From Ctenosaura bakeri (lineage: Eukaryota; Chordata; Lepidosauria; Squamata; Iguanidae), in NCBI GenBank assembly GCA_948474755.1, contig CAOLHI010000954.1, positions 263,501 to 327,500 of the forward strand: a stretch of 64,000 nt of DNA, written 5' to 3'. The notes beneath the pieces were generated by a model. The model had not been told where the DNA came from. It saw only the letters and a list, made by a program, of their open reading frames with translations, and made no database searches. Position numbers and translations under genes: made by a program. Every line of letters begins with the position of its first letter. Within the stretch, counting starts at the first letter, position 1. Positions 11,740-22,955 of this stretch are shown piece by piece.

Positions 11740-11792
11740 TGTCTTGGAACCCATGCTAGGTGAAAGGTGCCATATAAATAAATAAGTAAGAA
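11740..11792 (+). mobile_element. LINE/SINE 3' tail remnant
   Basis: 'gcaacctgtcttggaaccc...gtgaaaggtgccatataaataaataagtaag' fits the squamate 'gccttgagtcc...aggcggtatataaataa' tail plus an AT-rich simple end. Confidence 0.4.
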
Positions 11793-14700
11793 AGAGTTCA
11801 AAAGATCTGAAGGGTTGCACATTCTTCTTCCAAGATCAGAAAGAGTTACTGGTCCCAATATAGATGGTCTCCTCTACAAGAAAAAAGAAAAGAATATGTT
11901 CGGGAGTATTTCTGCTGTCACATGAAAGAATGTCATCCTAGATCTATATCAACAACTTTTTCTGGTGAGTTGCTTTCATACCTCCTGTATGTTTGGATTC
12001 TTCGCATGTTTTGTCAAATTCCAATTTCTTCTTCTCCAGGCATTGGAGGATTGAGGCACTTGACAGCTACCAGAAGAACATTTGCAGAGCCAATTAAAGG
12101 AATTAAATTAAAGGAATTAAAGGAAGGTGCAGCACCTTCACAAAATGGATTACCCTTTCAACAAGGCTCCTTCAGAGAGGGTTCCCCCTGCCCCGAGTTG
12201 CATTTCTCACAGTTCCCTGTAAGAGAGACAACTAACCAGAAAAATCAAACATGTTAAACTGACAGCAACAATGAACAATTACTTTTAAAATTAAAAGTCA
12301 CAGTACAATGCATGCCTATGGCAAGATTATTTTGAATGCCTTGAAATGTTAAGAATTTATTATACCAATGACCTGCTTCCCCAGTTTTTTTTTTTTTTTT
12401 CCAAGACAGGAGAAATCTGTCAAGCCACCAAAAGAGCAGAGAACTCACTTACCTGAGCTCTTTCCCTCACACCGTATAGATTTCTTCACTGAAGGCTTGT
12501 CGGCTGAATGTTCCATTAGGGCTTTTGGTCTAAGTGTCAGCGAATGACTGCCAGAGAGTTGTCATCAGAATCCTAGGCCTAGTTACCTACAAGTACATGC
12601 TGTAGATTGTCGACACTGTTCAGGGAATATGTGTTACTAGTGTTAGAGAAGAAGAAACCTATTCTGGGACTGTCACTCATTCTCAATGTCAAGATATTTG
12701 AAAAAGAGGACAGGAGAAAACTCCCAACACATTATTAATTCCACTCTTCTGTGACATGCATTATGGGAGTTTCACTATCTGTTCTGAAGAAACTAAAAAT
12801 GGTCACCAGACAATAATCTGTCAGTAACATCTCTGATGGGACAGTGGCCCATCTATTTCCCATGAGCTGCTAAGAAAATAGCACTGTAATGCACTGAAGT
12901 ATTCTAGGAGCTGTTGGTTCGTTCTTTTAAAAGGAAATGTACTCATTTTGGACATCAAGTGACAGCTTGTTTTAAATAAGGGTTCCAAAGCTGGTGATAT
13001 GTGTCTGACTTGCAACATGGTCTTCACTTTTAGTATGAACACTATATACATTTTCTAAGCTGTACTGATATTTATGTAGGGTCTTTTAGAAGAGTTCAAC
13101 AAACTCATATTCTATTACTATGAAGGCATTTTTAGAGGCGAATAGATATAAGATATATACTAGAATGTCCTAAAACTAAATTTCTAGAAAACCACTATTT
13201 CCAATCATTTTCCTTTTTAAAAAATGTCATTATTTTAAAGCAGTATAGTGAACTGATGTTGCAACAATGGAAACAGTTTTGTTTATTTAAATACTCTTTG
13301 TATAATGCTTAGCCAAGATTGATTGGAGTGGGTAGGTATGACGTTTTGAGAACATTTTTTCCCCTGTGAAAGGTGTCTCATTTGTCAGCATACATTTTTA
13401 GCGGGGCGGGGGACAACCATTTGTGGAAGTTTGCAGTATTACGTCCAAGGAGGTGGGTGCTGGATGAGATGAAATCTGTCATTTTCATCAAGGGAACTAA
13501 ACGGGTCCAGTCTTATGCAATTGAGTAGAAGTTTTGTTTCCTGGTAAATGGGAAATAATTTCAAAAACATGCCTTTGACTGAATGAGTCCATGATCCCAA
13601 TGTATGATCCTTGATTAGGTGGGAGAAATGAAAATCCATTTGGAAAAAAAAAGCTTTTAAATAGTAACCATGGATCAAACAAAACAATGGCTTCAAGGAC
13701 AACAAAAATGTTTTTGGAAAAGTGATAGAGTTCTTTTCCTCATTGCTGCTATAGACATACTAACCCTTCCATGAACAAAAGCACATGATACATAGACACA
13801 TACATGAAATGGCAAGTATCGTAACTGAAAACTGAGTTTCATCACCCTCTGTTCCTCAATCATCACAGAGGAGCCTTCCCAAATTCTTCATGTGAAGACC
13901 TCAACTCATCATCATTTCTTACTAATAATATTATCAAGGAGTGGAAAACATGGTCCAGAGGACTGGCTAGAAATATCAACTATGGTCTGTTGAATATGGA
14001 AGGACCCATACCATACCTCAACAGTGAAGCAAATGCAGCCTGTGGACTTCATATGGCTCTTGAACACCACTTTTGGATCCCCTCCAAATGAAAGCACTTC
14101 CCCACTCACCCCAGTTTCTTTTTTACATGTTGGGCCAATTTTGGGATTTTTCACCAAATCCACTAGAAAATGACCCCAAATGAAGAAAACTGTTTGCAGT
14201 TACAACCATTTGGCTTTTTCAGCTCCAGCTCCCAAACTAGCTGAAAGTGGTAATGGGAGGTGATGGGAGAATGCTTTGGATGTGACATAGTGTGCCAGTG
14301 TAGCCAATTCCCCACCTCCCTCCCTTCAGTCCTATGGCATTCATACATATACAATACATTACACCTTCAGTCACAGTTTCAATCTCTGCAGCATTGTTCA
14401 AATACACAGTGTTATGTTGTGCTTGAACAGGCAACTTGCCTAAATTACAGCTAAAGCATAATGGAAATTTATAAGACCTATACACTATTTTCATGTTCTT
14501 TTTTTCTTTTCTTTTTTTTAAAGAAACATATTGTGTGCCTAATATTATATACATAATAGATGGGAATGGCTCCAAACCAATTCATTGCATAATCACCTAA
14601 TTAATACAATCTGTAATAATTAAAAATCCTTTGGAGAATTTGAGAAAACATTTCACTGTGCATGTGCTGTTGATAATTTTAAGACTCAATGTCTCAGCTG

Positions 14701-16134
14701 TTTGCTTATTTTTAATTTGGTCTTCCAAATTGCCAGCAGGTTGATTACTGTCTTGTGGGCCACTCACTTTAACAAATTTCATTTCTTAAATGGAAAGAGT
14801 GAGCGAGAGACCTCTGTTCTTCAATCCAATACAATGACTGAACAAACCATCAATTGTTTCAGGTGGGGCCAAGGACAAAATGTGTGCTTACCAGAAGAGA
14901 TTGTATGTTCTTTATTATGTGTGGTGTAGTGAGCATCAAATAAAATGCACTGAATTAATTTTATGAAAGAGTATTCCTATATATAAACCGTGAACTCTCC
15001 TTATGTCCTTATGTCATGAAAACAGCGCCATTCCATGTTAAAGAATTATGTCTCAGGAGGCCTCAGTGAACCCCAAGACTTGCAACAGTACACTGTTTGT
15101 TTAGGGAAAGCAATAAGGAAGTTTGGAAGAGAATGAATTTGGTCAAAAATGAGCATACTCAGCACAGAAAGATATTTAGCTGTCGTGCAGAGGGCGATGG
15201 AAAACAGGGATGGTAGGAATGGGATAAAATATCAAGGAAAAGGGCAAACCCTAAGCAGGAACTTTACACTGTAACATTTTTGCTGCAAATCCATAAGTCA
15301 ATGAAAATTACCTTGAGAGGTAGGCATCCCTAGATAAGAGAAATAGGTACTAGATATTCTAGATTCTTTTGATGCTGAATATATCACCACCACAAAAAAC
15401 AAAAACAAAAAAACCCCACCCTTTATCAGAGAACTAAAGAATACAGATTTCCAAAAATTTTGTGTGTGGCAATTTATATCTATAGATGCAAATTTAGAAA
15501 AAATGGATATAGTTTAAATAGAAATACAATGCAGCTCAACAAAGTGGGAGATACTGTGAACAGGTAACCTATATATCTCCTCAGTCTACTGGCTACCTAC
15601 AGACTATTGACAGGCAACATCTGTTCTCCCTAGGGTTGCCGGAATAGAGACCAGAAATAGATCCTGTACTTTTAATGGCTGTGTAGAACAAGGAATTTCA
15701 GCAAGTGTTGCTTGTAATGCAACCAGGTCATTTACACAGCTCTTGACGATGTGGGATCCATCTCCAGTTTTTACTCTTGCAGCATTAGTTCTGCCTTCTT
15801 GCTTCAAACAGAGGAGAAACAAATATCTGTAAATTGGGATGCATCTGTTATTCTGCAGCTTTTCTTACCTGAGGTCTTTGCACTATCTGCTGTACTGGGC
15901 CTTTTTTGGACCAGTGATAGAATGAGAATTGTTGAGGAGATGTTATGAGCAACTTCATAAAATGTCTGCCATGATGCATGTTTCCGAAAGTCTGTAAATA
16001 ATCTATCCCTGATTACTGGAAGCATGTTAGTGATGATACATTTTGTCATAAAATCTTAACCCTAATTCTAATAATATTTGATGAACATTATCTGATCTTG
16101 CAAATTTTGTTTAGGACTGTCAGTGAGCATATCT
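11793..16134. other. No gene; unique AT-rich DNA
   Basis: No coding exon or RNA gene is supported. Poly-T lies at about 12385-12400, with short A-runs elsewhere. About 14590-14960 is repeat-free and AT-rich with several TAATTA cores, and could be conserved non-coding sequence (inference). The interval 15630-15830 starts with 'cctagggttgccgg', a phrase I associate with old reptilian repeats, but the rest is too decayed to name. Confidence 0.45.
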
Positions 16135-16327
16135 ATTGTTGTTGTTGTGTGCCTTCAAATCATTTCTGATTATGGTGACCCTAAGGTGAAATTATCATGG
16201 GATTTCTGGGGGCTGAGAGTATGTGACACACTCAAGGTCACTCAATGAGTTTCCATGGCTGAGCAGGGACTTGAACCCTGGTCTTTAGGGTCATAGTCCA
16301 ATACTTAAACCACAACACCATGCTGGG
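16135..16327 (-). mobile_element. tRNA-derived SINE with BovB-like 3' end
   Basis: Antisense copy. From the left it shows the inverse of the tail (attgttgttgttgtgtgcct, then 'tcaaatcatttctgattatgg'), the inverse of 'ttcaccttagggtc', 'gagtttccatggctgagcagg', and the inverse of the tRNA-like head ending near 'aacaccatgctggg'. It lacks the middle 'ggcaatggcaaac' block, like the copy at 10864, so both may come from one shorter subfamily. Confidence 0.85.
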
Positions 16328-17991
16328 TCTCAAGCATAAATAACACACTTTAAGTGGAAGCATATCTGTGCTACCAATTAAAGTGCATTATTTAAGAGCT
16401 ATGAAACATACCAATAAATAGATTTTGATCACCCCCAACTTGCTGAGTCTAACATTTTTGGGGAAAAAACTAGAATACCATCCTAAAATAATTTCTTGAG
16501 AACAAAGTCCATTACTTTGAGAGAACTGGAAGGTGTTGAAATCCTCTAAGAAACATGCTGAACTTATCATACTCCTGTATTCCTTTGATTTCCCTAAAGG
16601 TAGCTTTGAACTGTTTGAAGAATTATTTCCATTTGTGTGTGTTACATTTTCCATTATTTGGCTTCATTGGATGACCCCAGGTTCTAGTATTATGAGAATG
16701 GGTAGACATATTTCTCTCTCCTTTCTCCATATCATGCATAGTTTTATCAATCTTTATTCTGCCATTCTCAGACTCCAGCTTACTCTTTGTTTCTTTGAAC
16801 TACAATCACCAAATGTTGTAACTTTTCCTCAAGCCATTTTGGAAGCCCTTTTCTAACCTAATAATATCATTTTTTGAGTTACACAGACTAGAATTGTAAA
16901 CAGTATTCTAAGACTTGTTGCAGCAAAGAGTTGTACAGCAGCATTATAATATGAGCACTTTTATTTCAAACTCTTTTCTTAATGATTCTTTACATACAAT
17001 TTGCCTTTTTATACCATCTGTCCACTGAGTCAATGTTCTCATGGAGCTTTCCATCACAACCCCAAGATCTCATTTGTGGTCAGACACCATCAGGCAATGT
17101 TTGTTCCTCTCATTATTTTAATAATAATTGGAATTAGAAAATAACATTAAATGTGCGGTCAATCTAGGAGGCATTCAGTGCATGAATATTAGGAAATCAA
17201 GGAACTTATGCTAAATTGTGAGTGTGGAGTTGCACTGAGCTGAATCTTAATTGTGAAATTCAGTCATCATTTTAAATGTCACTAAATAAGTTTGTCAAAA
17301 ACATTTAATTTATTTGGTTTTGCATTAGCACTTTTTTAAAATTTATTATAAAAGCAGTATGTGGCTAAAGGTTTATGCCGCCAAGACCCACAGCATATGT
17401 ATTGTTGACTGGAGGCTTAATTTCAGAAGGCTGGGAAGACAAGCAACTTGCAAGAAATGGAAAATTGTAACAATTAAATCCTCATATTATGAAGAGCAAA
17501 ACAGAACAGAATCTCTAAACCTGACAGAGATTCCATAGTTAAGAATAAACCAGATTTGCAAAGAACAAATTTGTAGAATTAAAGTCCATCTAGGGACAAT
17601 TTAGGATGTCTTATTTATCTATTTAAGTGTTATAAATGTTTATAAAAATAGGGATGGGTAACGCATTTATTTTAACTTTTCATAAGAATTTGCCTACATC
17701 TACAGATTGCCTCATGAAGAGTAGAATGAACGGTAAGTCCTACCTCAGTCACAAGAGCAATCAACAGCATAAAAAGTCAATGAGAAATCAGCAGAACCAA
17801 CAAACTCACCTGTCCAGTTGTCTGTGTAAAACATCTACCCAAAGCAGCCTTTGACCCATTTTAAAAAAAAAAACCTATATGAGACTGAAATGGTTCTGAA
17901 GAATCCATCTCATTCAGAAGTCCTATAGCTGAGACCATACGGCAATTTATTTTTCTTAAAATTAATTTTTAAGCTGTGCAATGTTTGACTA
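16328..17991. other. No gene; unique AT-rich DNA, candidate conserved stretch
   Basis: No exon recognised. About 17260-17480 is repeat-free, with long AT-rich blocks and TTTATTATAAA-like cores, and could be conserved non-coding DNA. This is inference from composition only. Confidence 0.4.
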
Positions 17992-18513
17992 TGTCAAGGT
18001 TGTTGCCAGGTAGGCAAAGTTTTCCTATGAGTGGACGGCAGAGAGAAGAAGTGGTGTGGCCAGATAGCCAGGTGCAAGGCCAGCAGGATTGTTATGGCTA
18101 TGTCTTGTGTATTAGAGAAGGCCACATACTAGAGCACTGATTGGGTCACCCCACTTGTTCCAGGGTGACAAGGTAGCATAAAAAGGCTGCTGTTTGCCTT
18201 GACCAGTTGCCTATTAGATGCCCTAGCTGGGCCTGCCATGCCATTGGCAGTATACTGTTTATAAGGGGAGATGCTGCCCGATTTTTTTCTTCCGTTATCT
18301 TCTGTTATTCCTCTTTGTCTAATTGCTGGACTGCTGGTATGTTTTTGCTAACCGTTATCTTAGAGTGCGGCAATAAATCAAGCCTCTTAGTCTTACTTAA
18401 TGAGCCTCTGGAATTTTTTCTGCTTCACTGGGACTCTCTGCTGCGGTGAAGCCTTGCTTCACAGATAGCACTCTGCTCAGGCTCAGAGGAGACAAATCCT
18501 GCCAACCTTGACA
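17992..18513 (+). mobile_element. Solo LTR of an LTR retrotransposon or endogenous retrovirus
   Basis: The segment starts TGTCAAGGTTG and ends CAACCTTGACA: perfect 11-bp inverted ends with the canonical TG...CA termini. Flanks are gacta (17987-17991) and gaata (18514-18518), a 5-bp target duplication with one mismatch. Inside, in LTR order, are a TATA-like ataaaaagg at 18178-18186 and a polyadenylation signal AATAAA at 18372-18377, followed by a T-rich U5-like stretch. No second LTR and no gag/pol remnant lie nearby, so it is probably a solo LTR left by recombination. Class is not certain. Confidence 0.8.
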
Positions 18514-19405
18514 GAATATTCAGTATTTAACTTCTGCAATGTTTGAACACTGCAATGGTTTCTTTAAATTGTCCGCATCCAATCACCTTTTTGTAATACC
18601 ATACTTAGTCCAATTTGATCCATGTAACTTTTCTGGTTTACAGTTATATAAACCATATTAGGTGAGCCAGCTTGTCCTCAGCTTTAAGACCATCGTCTTT
18701 AGGAACCAAGAGAAGCTGCAGACTTCTGTTCACCAGCTGCAGTTTCTGTGAAATGTGTTAAATGGAGAAACATGGTCTCTTTTTCATAGTATGGGTTGAA
18801 TTTTTGTCCAGTTACCGAAGAAAAAGTGCTATTACACTAAATGGCATCACTTCATGAAACGGATAATTTTAGCATGCAGTGAGGAATTCTATTTAAAGGC
18901 AGCGACATAAAAACACACATCTGGTATCTCTCAGTGAACCACGACCTGAAAGAAGAGTAGAGTGGAATGAGGTCAGAATGCACCAATAAGAGCAAGTTCT
19001 TTCTCCTCACTAGCATACTTATTGTTACATCTCTTCCTCCTTCCAAGCTCCCTGAAAAATTCATCTGGTCCTCAACACACGCACATGAGAAGCAAGATAA
19101 GCTGCCATAGAGGAATCTTCATCAAACCTTATCCAGAATTCTTTGCTTTGGTTGGCAACTGCTCTGAAAGATCCAGGATCTCAGGAAGATATCATTCCCA
19201 TTGTCTTTAATGTGTTCTTTTTAACAGGTGATGCAAGGGACTGAACAAGCATGTCCACTATAAATGAGCCATGGTCTCTTCCAAGAAAGAATGAAACACA
19301 TTCTGAGTGCTGCAGATAGCTGATATGGGTCAAAAACATGGTATGCATTGTGTGTGTGTGTGTGTGTGTGTGTTTATCTTAGAAGAAACACTCACGAATT
19401 GCAAT
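18514..19405. other. No gene; unique DNA with a (GT)n tract
   Basis: Nothing coding recognised. A clean (TG)n microsatellite lies at 19349-19373. Confidence 0.45.
19349..19373. repeat. (TG)n microsatellite
   Basis: About twelve uninterrupted tg units. Confidence 0.9.
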
Positions 19406-19525
19406 GCTTGGAAAAGTTACTTTTTGAAGTACAACTCTGAGAATCCCTGAAACAGTATTACCAATGGCCATGCAGACTGGTAGATTCTAGGAGTTGTAGC
19501 CCAGAAAATAATTTGTCCATGCTCA
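19404..19525. mobile_element. Short inverted-repeat MITE ('gggagttgtagtcc' type)
   Basis: Left end 'gcttggaaaagttacttttt' and right end 'aataatttgtccatgc' are imperfect reverse complements. Internally 'gtacaactctgagaatccc' pairs with 'gattctaggagttgtagccc'. I recall this structure as a common amniote MITE. Boundaries are approximate and no target duplication is evident. Confidence 0.6.
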
Positions 19526-20070
19526 GATTAATTATGAATATTGTTCTACTGACAGTCAGATTTCCTAATGAGAGAGGCTTTTATTATAAACAACATCCAC
19601 AACTGGTAAGCAACTTTGATGGCACTTTACCCCAAAACCTCCCAGTGATGGCCTCTAGGTGTTTTTTTTTTTTTCCAGAGGCACAGTGAGTCTGCTTCCC
19701 TTGTGTTGCTCTCTCAGCAGAACCAATGATGGTATCCCCACTGGAGGACTCTGTGAAAAGGCCCGGTGCAGAAAGGGCCTTGGTTATAATTCCAGACTTT
19801 CAGTGAGCTATCAAAGTTGCTGAAGCCTATTCCCAAAATAGGTTCAGCACTTTGGATAACCCCTTTAAAGTCTGAAACAAAGCCCAGAGTGAATCCATCA
19901 CATTCCTGGCATGGAAACCATGGATGTGACTGATAACCACAGAATTTCTGGGTCATCACAGTAAGCAGTGCTAAATTTTACATCCAGTCTATTTCAACGT
20001 ACAATTTAAAATGCTAACTATGACTTGTAATGCCACTTTTGGCTTAGATCCAGGTTATCAGAGAGACTCT

Positions 20071-20570
20071 GGCCCTTTCCGCATGAGGCGAGTGAATCAC
20101 TCTGTGCCATTACTCTCCACTTCTTCTTAGCTCGAAGCAACACGGACTCTCCCTTAAGCCCTTCTGCAAGGCTCCTCTGTTTGGGCCAGGGCAAATCAGA
20201 GCAGTGTGAGGTCTGTAGATCCGCACTACTCAGCCTGAAAATGGCAGCTTCCTGTTCTTCGTGGGTCTGGACCAACCGCTGACACTGCCCACGCCCACAG
20301 TCCACCTTCCGCTGATCACAGGCTCACACTGGTGCGAGCCTGCGCATCTGCACAAGTGAGGAGGAACACAATGGCGCACTCCAGAAGATTGAAAGACCAG
20401 ATTTTTCCGGGTCTTCACTTAGTGCACTGGAGGACCACTTGGGGGCGTCTTGGATCAGACTAAGGTGAGGAACTAAGGTAAATAGTCCAAACCTAGTCCA
20501 ATCCAAGGTGCGGACGACCTCCGTGACAGGACGCCTTGGCCCGTTTTAACTTCCTGGTGTGGAAAGGGCC
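20071..20570. mobile_element. GC-rich MITE, subfamily B (complete, 500 bp)
   Basis: Ends are GGCCCTTTCCGCATGAGG and GTGTGGAAAGGGCC, with an exact 3-bp flanking duplication TCT (20068-20070 and 20571-20573). The interior shares blocks with 62896-63343: 'aaaatggcagcttcctg', 'gatcacaggctcacac', 'tggaggaccacttgg', 'gtaaatagtcc' and 'gacctccgtg'. It is CpG-rich against an AT-rich background. Three overlapping open frames on the minus strand reflect GC content, not genes. Confidence 0.85.
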
Positions 20571-20579
20571 TCTATCTCC

Positions 20580-21008
20580 CAGTATGACCCTGCCCAGGTC
20601 CAGAGATCTTCAGGAGAGGCCCTTCTCCCAGTTCACTAACTTCACAGACACAGCTGGTGGGGATGTGAGATAGACCCTTCTTGGTGGCTTACTGAGGCCC
20701 TGAAACTCCCTTCCCAGGGAGTCCAGAATCACCATCTCCTAACTATCCTTCCATCAGCAAGCAAAGACTTTTTAAAATTTTTGATAGGTCTTAGAATTGA
20801 AGGTTTTTAAAGAAAGGGCTGTGGATGATGCTTCATGTTTGTTTTGTTTTGTTTTCAATGCTTTAAACTGCTCTTTATTCTTTTAAAGTGTATGTTTTAT
20901 TTTAATATTGTGAATACTTAAAATTCTATTTTAATTTGACCTTTGTATAATTTTAGCTATACTGTATTTATTTTAAATGGTAAGCTGCCTTGAGTCCCAA
21001 TTTTGAGG
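20580..21008 (+). mobile_element. Probable LINE 3' region, decayed
   Basis: 'gaggccctgaaactcccttccc' resembles the 'LWNSLP' C-terminal segment of L2/CR1-like LINE ORF2. It is followed by a T-rich 3' UTR and ends in 'ggtaagctgccttgagtccc', the common squamate LINE tail. No intact frame remains. The assignment rests on recall of tail patterns. Confidence 0.4.
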
Positions 21009-21081
21009 AACAAACCCCAGCATTCCACAGGATGTTGAAAGTGGAATAATACTACTATAACAGTGTAGTGTGGAAATGGCC
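21009..21081. mobile_element. ~200 bp MITE family, right half only
   Basis: Contains 'caaaccccagcattccacag', 'gatgttgaaagtggaataat' and the end 'gtgtagtgtggaaatggcc', which equals the right half of the copies at 8512 and 9063. The left half is missing; the LINE-like tail abuts directly. Confidence 0.75.
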
Positions 21082-21821
21082 CTCGTTCTCAGGGAAAGAC
21101 AAACTTATTAGAGTCCTATATATTTTATTAGGACATTCATGATATATGGTATGATCTTCAGATTCTACTGGCCTTCGATGACTTGTAAATGAGATTTACC
21201 TTATCAGCTATGTTTATTGACAAAACTCAGCTGCTATGACAAAACTCAGCTGCTAATTTGCAACTTCTCTTTAACCTGTTTGTCAGATTTCAGTTGTCAG
21301 TATAATTTGCACTAAATGCCTTTCAAAAGCAGAAAGACAGCTATGACTAAAGACATCCAAAGTTACCTCGTTGTGTTTATTTGCTTGTGTCTCTAAACAG
21401 TTACACTAATTCAAAATGAGCAGCGCTCATTTACATTAATTGTGACCCTGTGGTGTAAGGTGATGTTGTGGATTATTTGAAAAGCTACAGTATGTTTTGT
21501 GACATCATCATGACATGATGTAAAACATCATGTGACAGCTTATAATGCCTGGATGTCATCACACCTTGCATCAAGGCCCTGAAAACAACTTTTGTCAGGA
21601 TCCTAATTACCATGTGGTTCAGTCTCATAGTGCTCATCCCTTTGATCTTGGAGAAATGAAGTAGGGAGAATAAAACAATATACATTCTGCCACTTGCCAT
21701 GTCCAATATTATTAGGAGAATCATTTGTTTAACAGAATGAGGTTTGTCAAAGTATTACAGTGCTATGTGGTCTTCATGTTCCTTGCTCAGGCATCCATTT
21801 GTAAAAGAAACAGAAAAAATC
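21082..21821. other. No gene; unique DNA
   Basis: Short palindromic cluster near 21499-21536 (acatgatgt / acatcatgt). A direct repeat 'gacaaaactcagctgct' lies in tandem at about 21219-21254. Nothing coding. Confidence 0.45.
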
Positions 21822-21960
21822 CAACCTGGTCTAGTGGTTATTGTGATGGAATGGCATTTGAGGAATGCAGGCTCCAGTATCCACTGAGCCATGAAATCCA
21901 TTGGATAACCTTGGGCCAGTCACCCTCTTTCAGTCTAACCTATCACAGAGGGTTGATGTA
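21822..21960 (+). mobile_element. Second-type tRNA-derived SINE, 5' part
   Basis: Head 'ctggtctagtggttattgtg' is followed by 'gagccatgaaatccattgg', 'accttgggccagtcaccctc' and 'cagtctaacctatcacagag'. This differs from the BovB-tailed SINE in having 'gggccagtcac' and 'cctacctcacagggttg'-type blocks. Its usual 3' part is absent, replaced by the GC-rich segment that follows. Confidence 0.7.
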
Positions 21961-21966
21961 AGAATC

Positions 21967-22670
21967 AGTGGCATATTTAGGGGGGTGGAGAAGGTGGTGA
22001 GCCCCTGGCATCACATTTTGGGGGGCACTGCCCAGGCGATCAAGACAACTGGCCATGTTTGTCAAAAGAGGGGGTGGGGCAAAATCACCCACCTCTCGGA
22101 CTCCCCACACTCCTGCTTCTAGGTAACCAGGCTGGCGGGCAGAAGAGCTATCCTCTGCTTATTGCAAAAACCAACCCCTTCTTTCCCACCAAGAGAAGCT
22201 GGAGCTGCTGCCACCTTGGTCTGTCTGAAGAGATGATGAGTGGTGGTGCAGCTTCCCTCAGCAAAGCCCAGGCAGTCTCAGCTGCCTTCTCTGGTCTGAT
22301 GTGTGCTCATCCACCCACGCGGTGTCTCGCTCTCACTTTGGCAGACAGCAAAACGAGCAACCCGCTCCTTTCAAATCAACGCTCCATACAGCCCTCTCCT
22401 GGCTTGCACTGCAGAGCCATGCTGTTACGTTTCTTGCCGCACTGCCTGACATGTCTTGTGTACAGGTCTGCACAGCATGGGAGATTTCTGGATCAAGCCA
22501 GGTCACACACACACACACAGGCCTGCTTCTATCCCACCACAACTGGGAATTGCAGCACCCATTTTCACTATTGTCCCCCTTTGGCCTCCTCCTTTCAGAT
22601 TGATCTCCTTCCCCTACTTTCCTTAAATTCTGGCCTTTCTCAGCAATACGAACAAGCAGACTTTTAATCC
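21967..22670. other. GC-rich segment, probable decayed non-autonomous hAT
   Basis: It starts 'cagtggcatatttaggggg', similar to the hAT MITE start CAGTGGCAGAGTTTGG at 54840, so it may be a longer relative. The matching right end and target duplication were not found. A 202-codon frame runs at 22059-22667, but it shows low-complexity Ser/Leu/Pro composition, no domain, and competing frames in the same DNA. I treat it as non-coding. Confidence 0.35.
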
Positions 22671-22696
22671 TAAAAGAAAGTGGTACTTTTGGTACT

Positions 22697-22955
22697 AATC
22701 ATAGAATCATAGAGTTGGAAGAGACCCTGGGGCCATCGAGTCCAACCTCCTGCTATGCAGGAACACCCATCAAAGCATTCCCAACAGATGGCCATCCAAC
22801 CTCTGCCTAAAAACATCCAAGGAAGGAGCCTCCACTACACTCTGAGGCAGCAGATTCCACTGCCGGACAGCCCTGACTGTTAGGAAGTTCTTCCTGAGGT
22901 TCAAGTGGAATCTCCTTTTCTGCAGCTTGAATCCATTGCTCATGTTGTAATGGTA
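22697..22955 (-). mobile_element. CR1 LINE, 3'-end copy (antisense)
   Basis: The reverse complement ends in the CR1 3' terminus 'attctatgattctatgatt'-like repeats and 'ggtctcttccaactct'. Upstream it encodes the ORF2 C-terminus, '[20 protein letters not shown]' and then 'VEAPSLDVFRQRLDGHL', as in the long CR1 at 56.4-58.2 kb. It is 5'-truncated near 22955. CR1 copies normally lack target duplications and none is seen. Confidence 0.9.

Noticed and set aside
22059..22667. 202-codon open frame on the plus strand
   Set aside because: It lies in a GC-rich repeat-like segment, has no domain, is Ser/Pro/Leu-rich, and competes with frames in other phases. Stop-free length here is explained by base composition.
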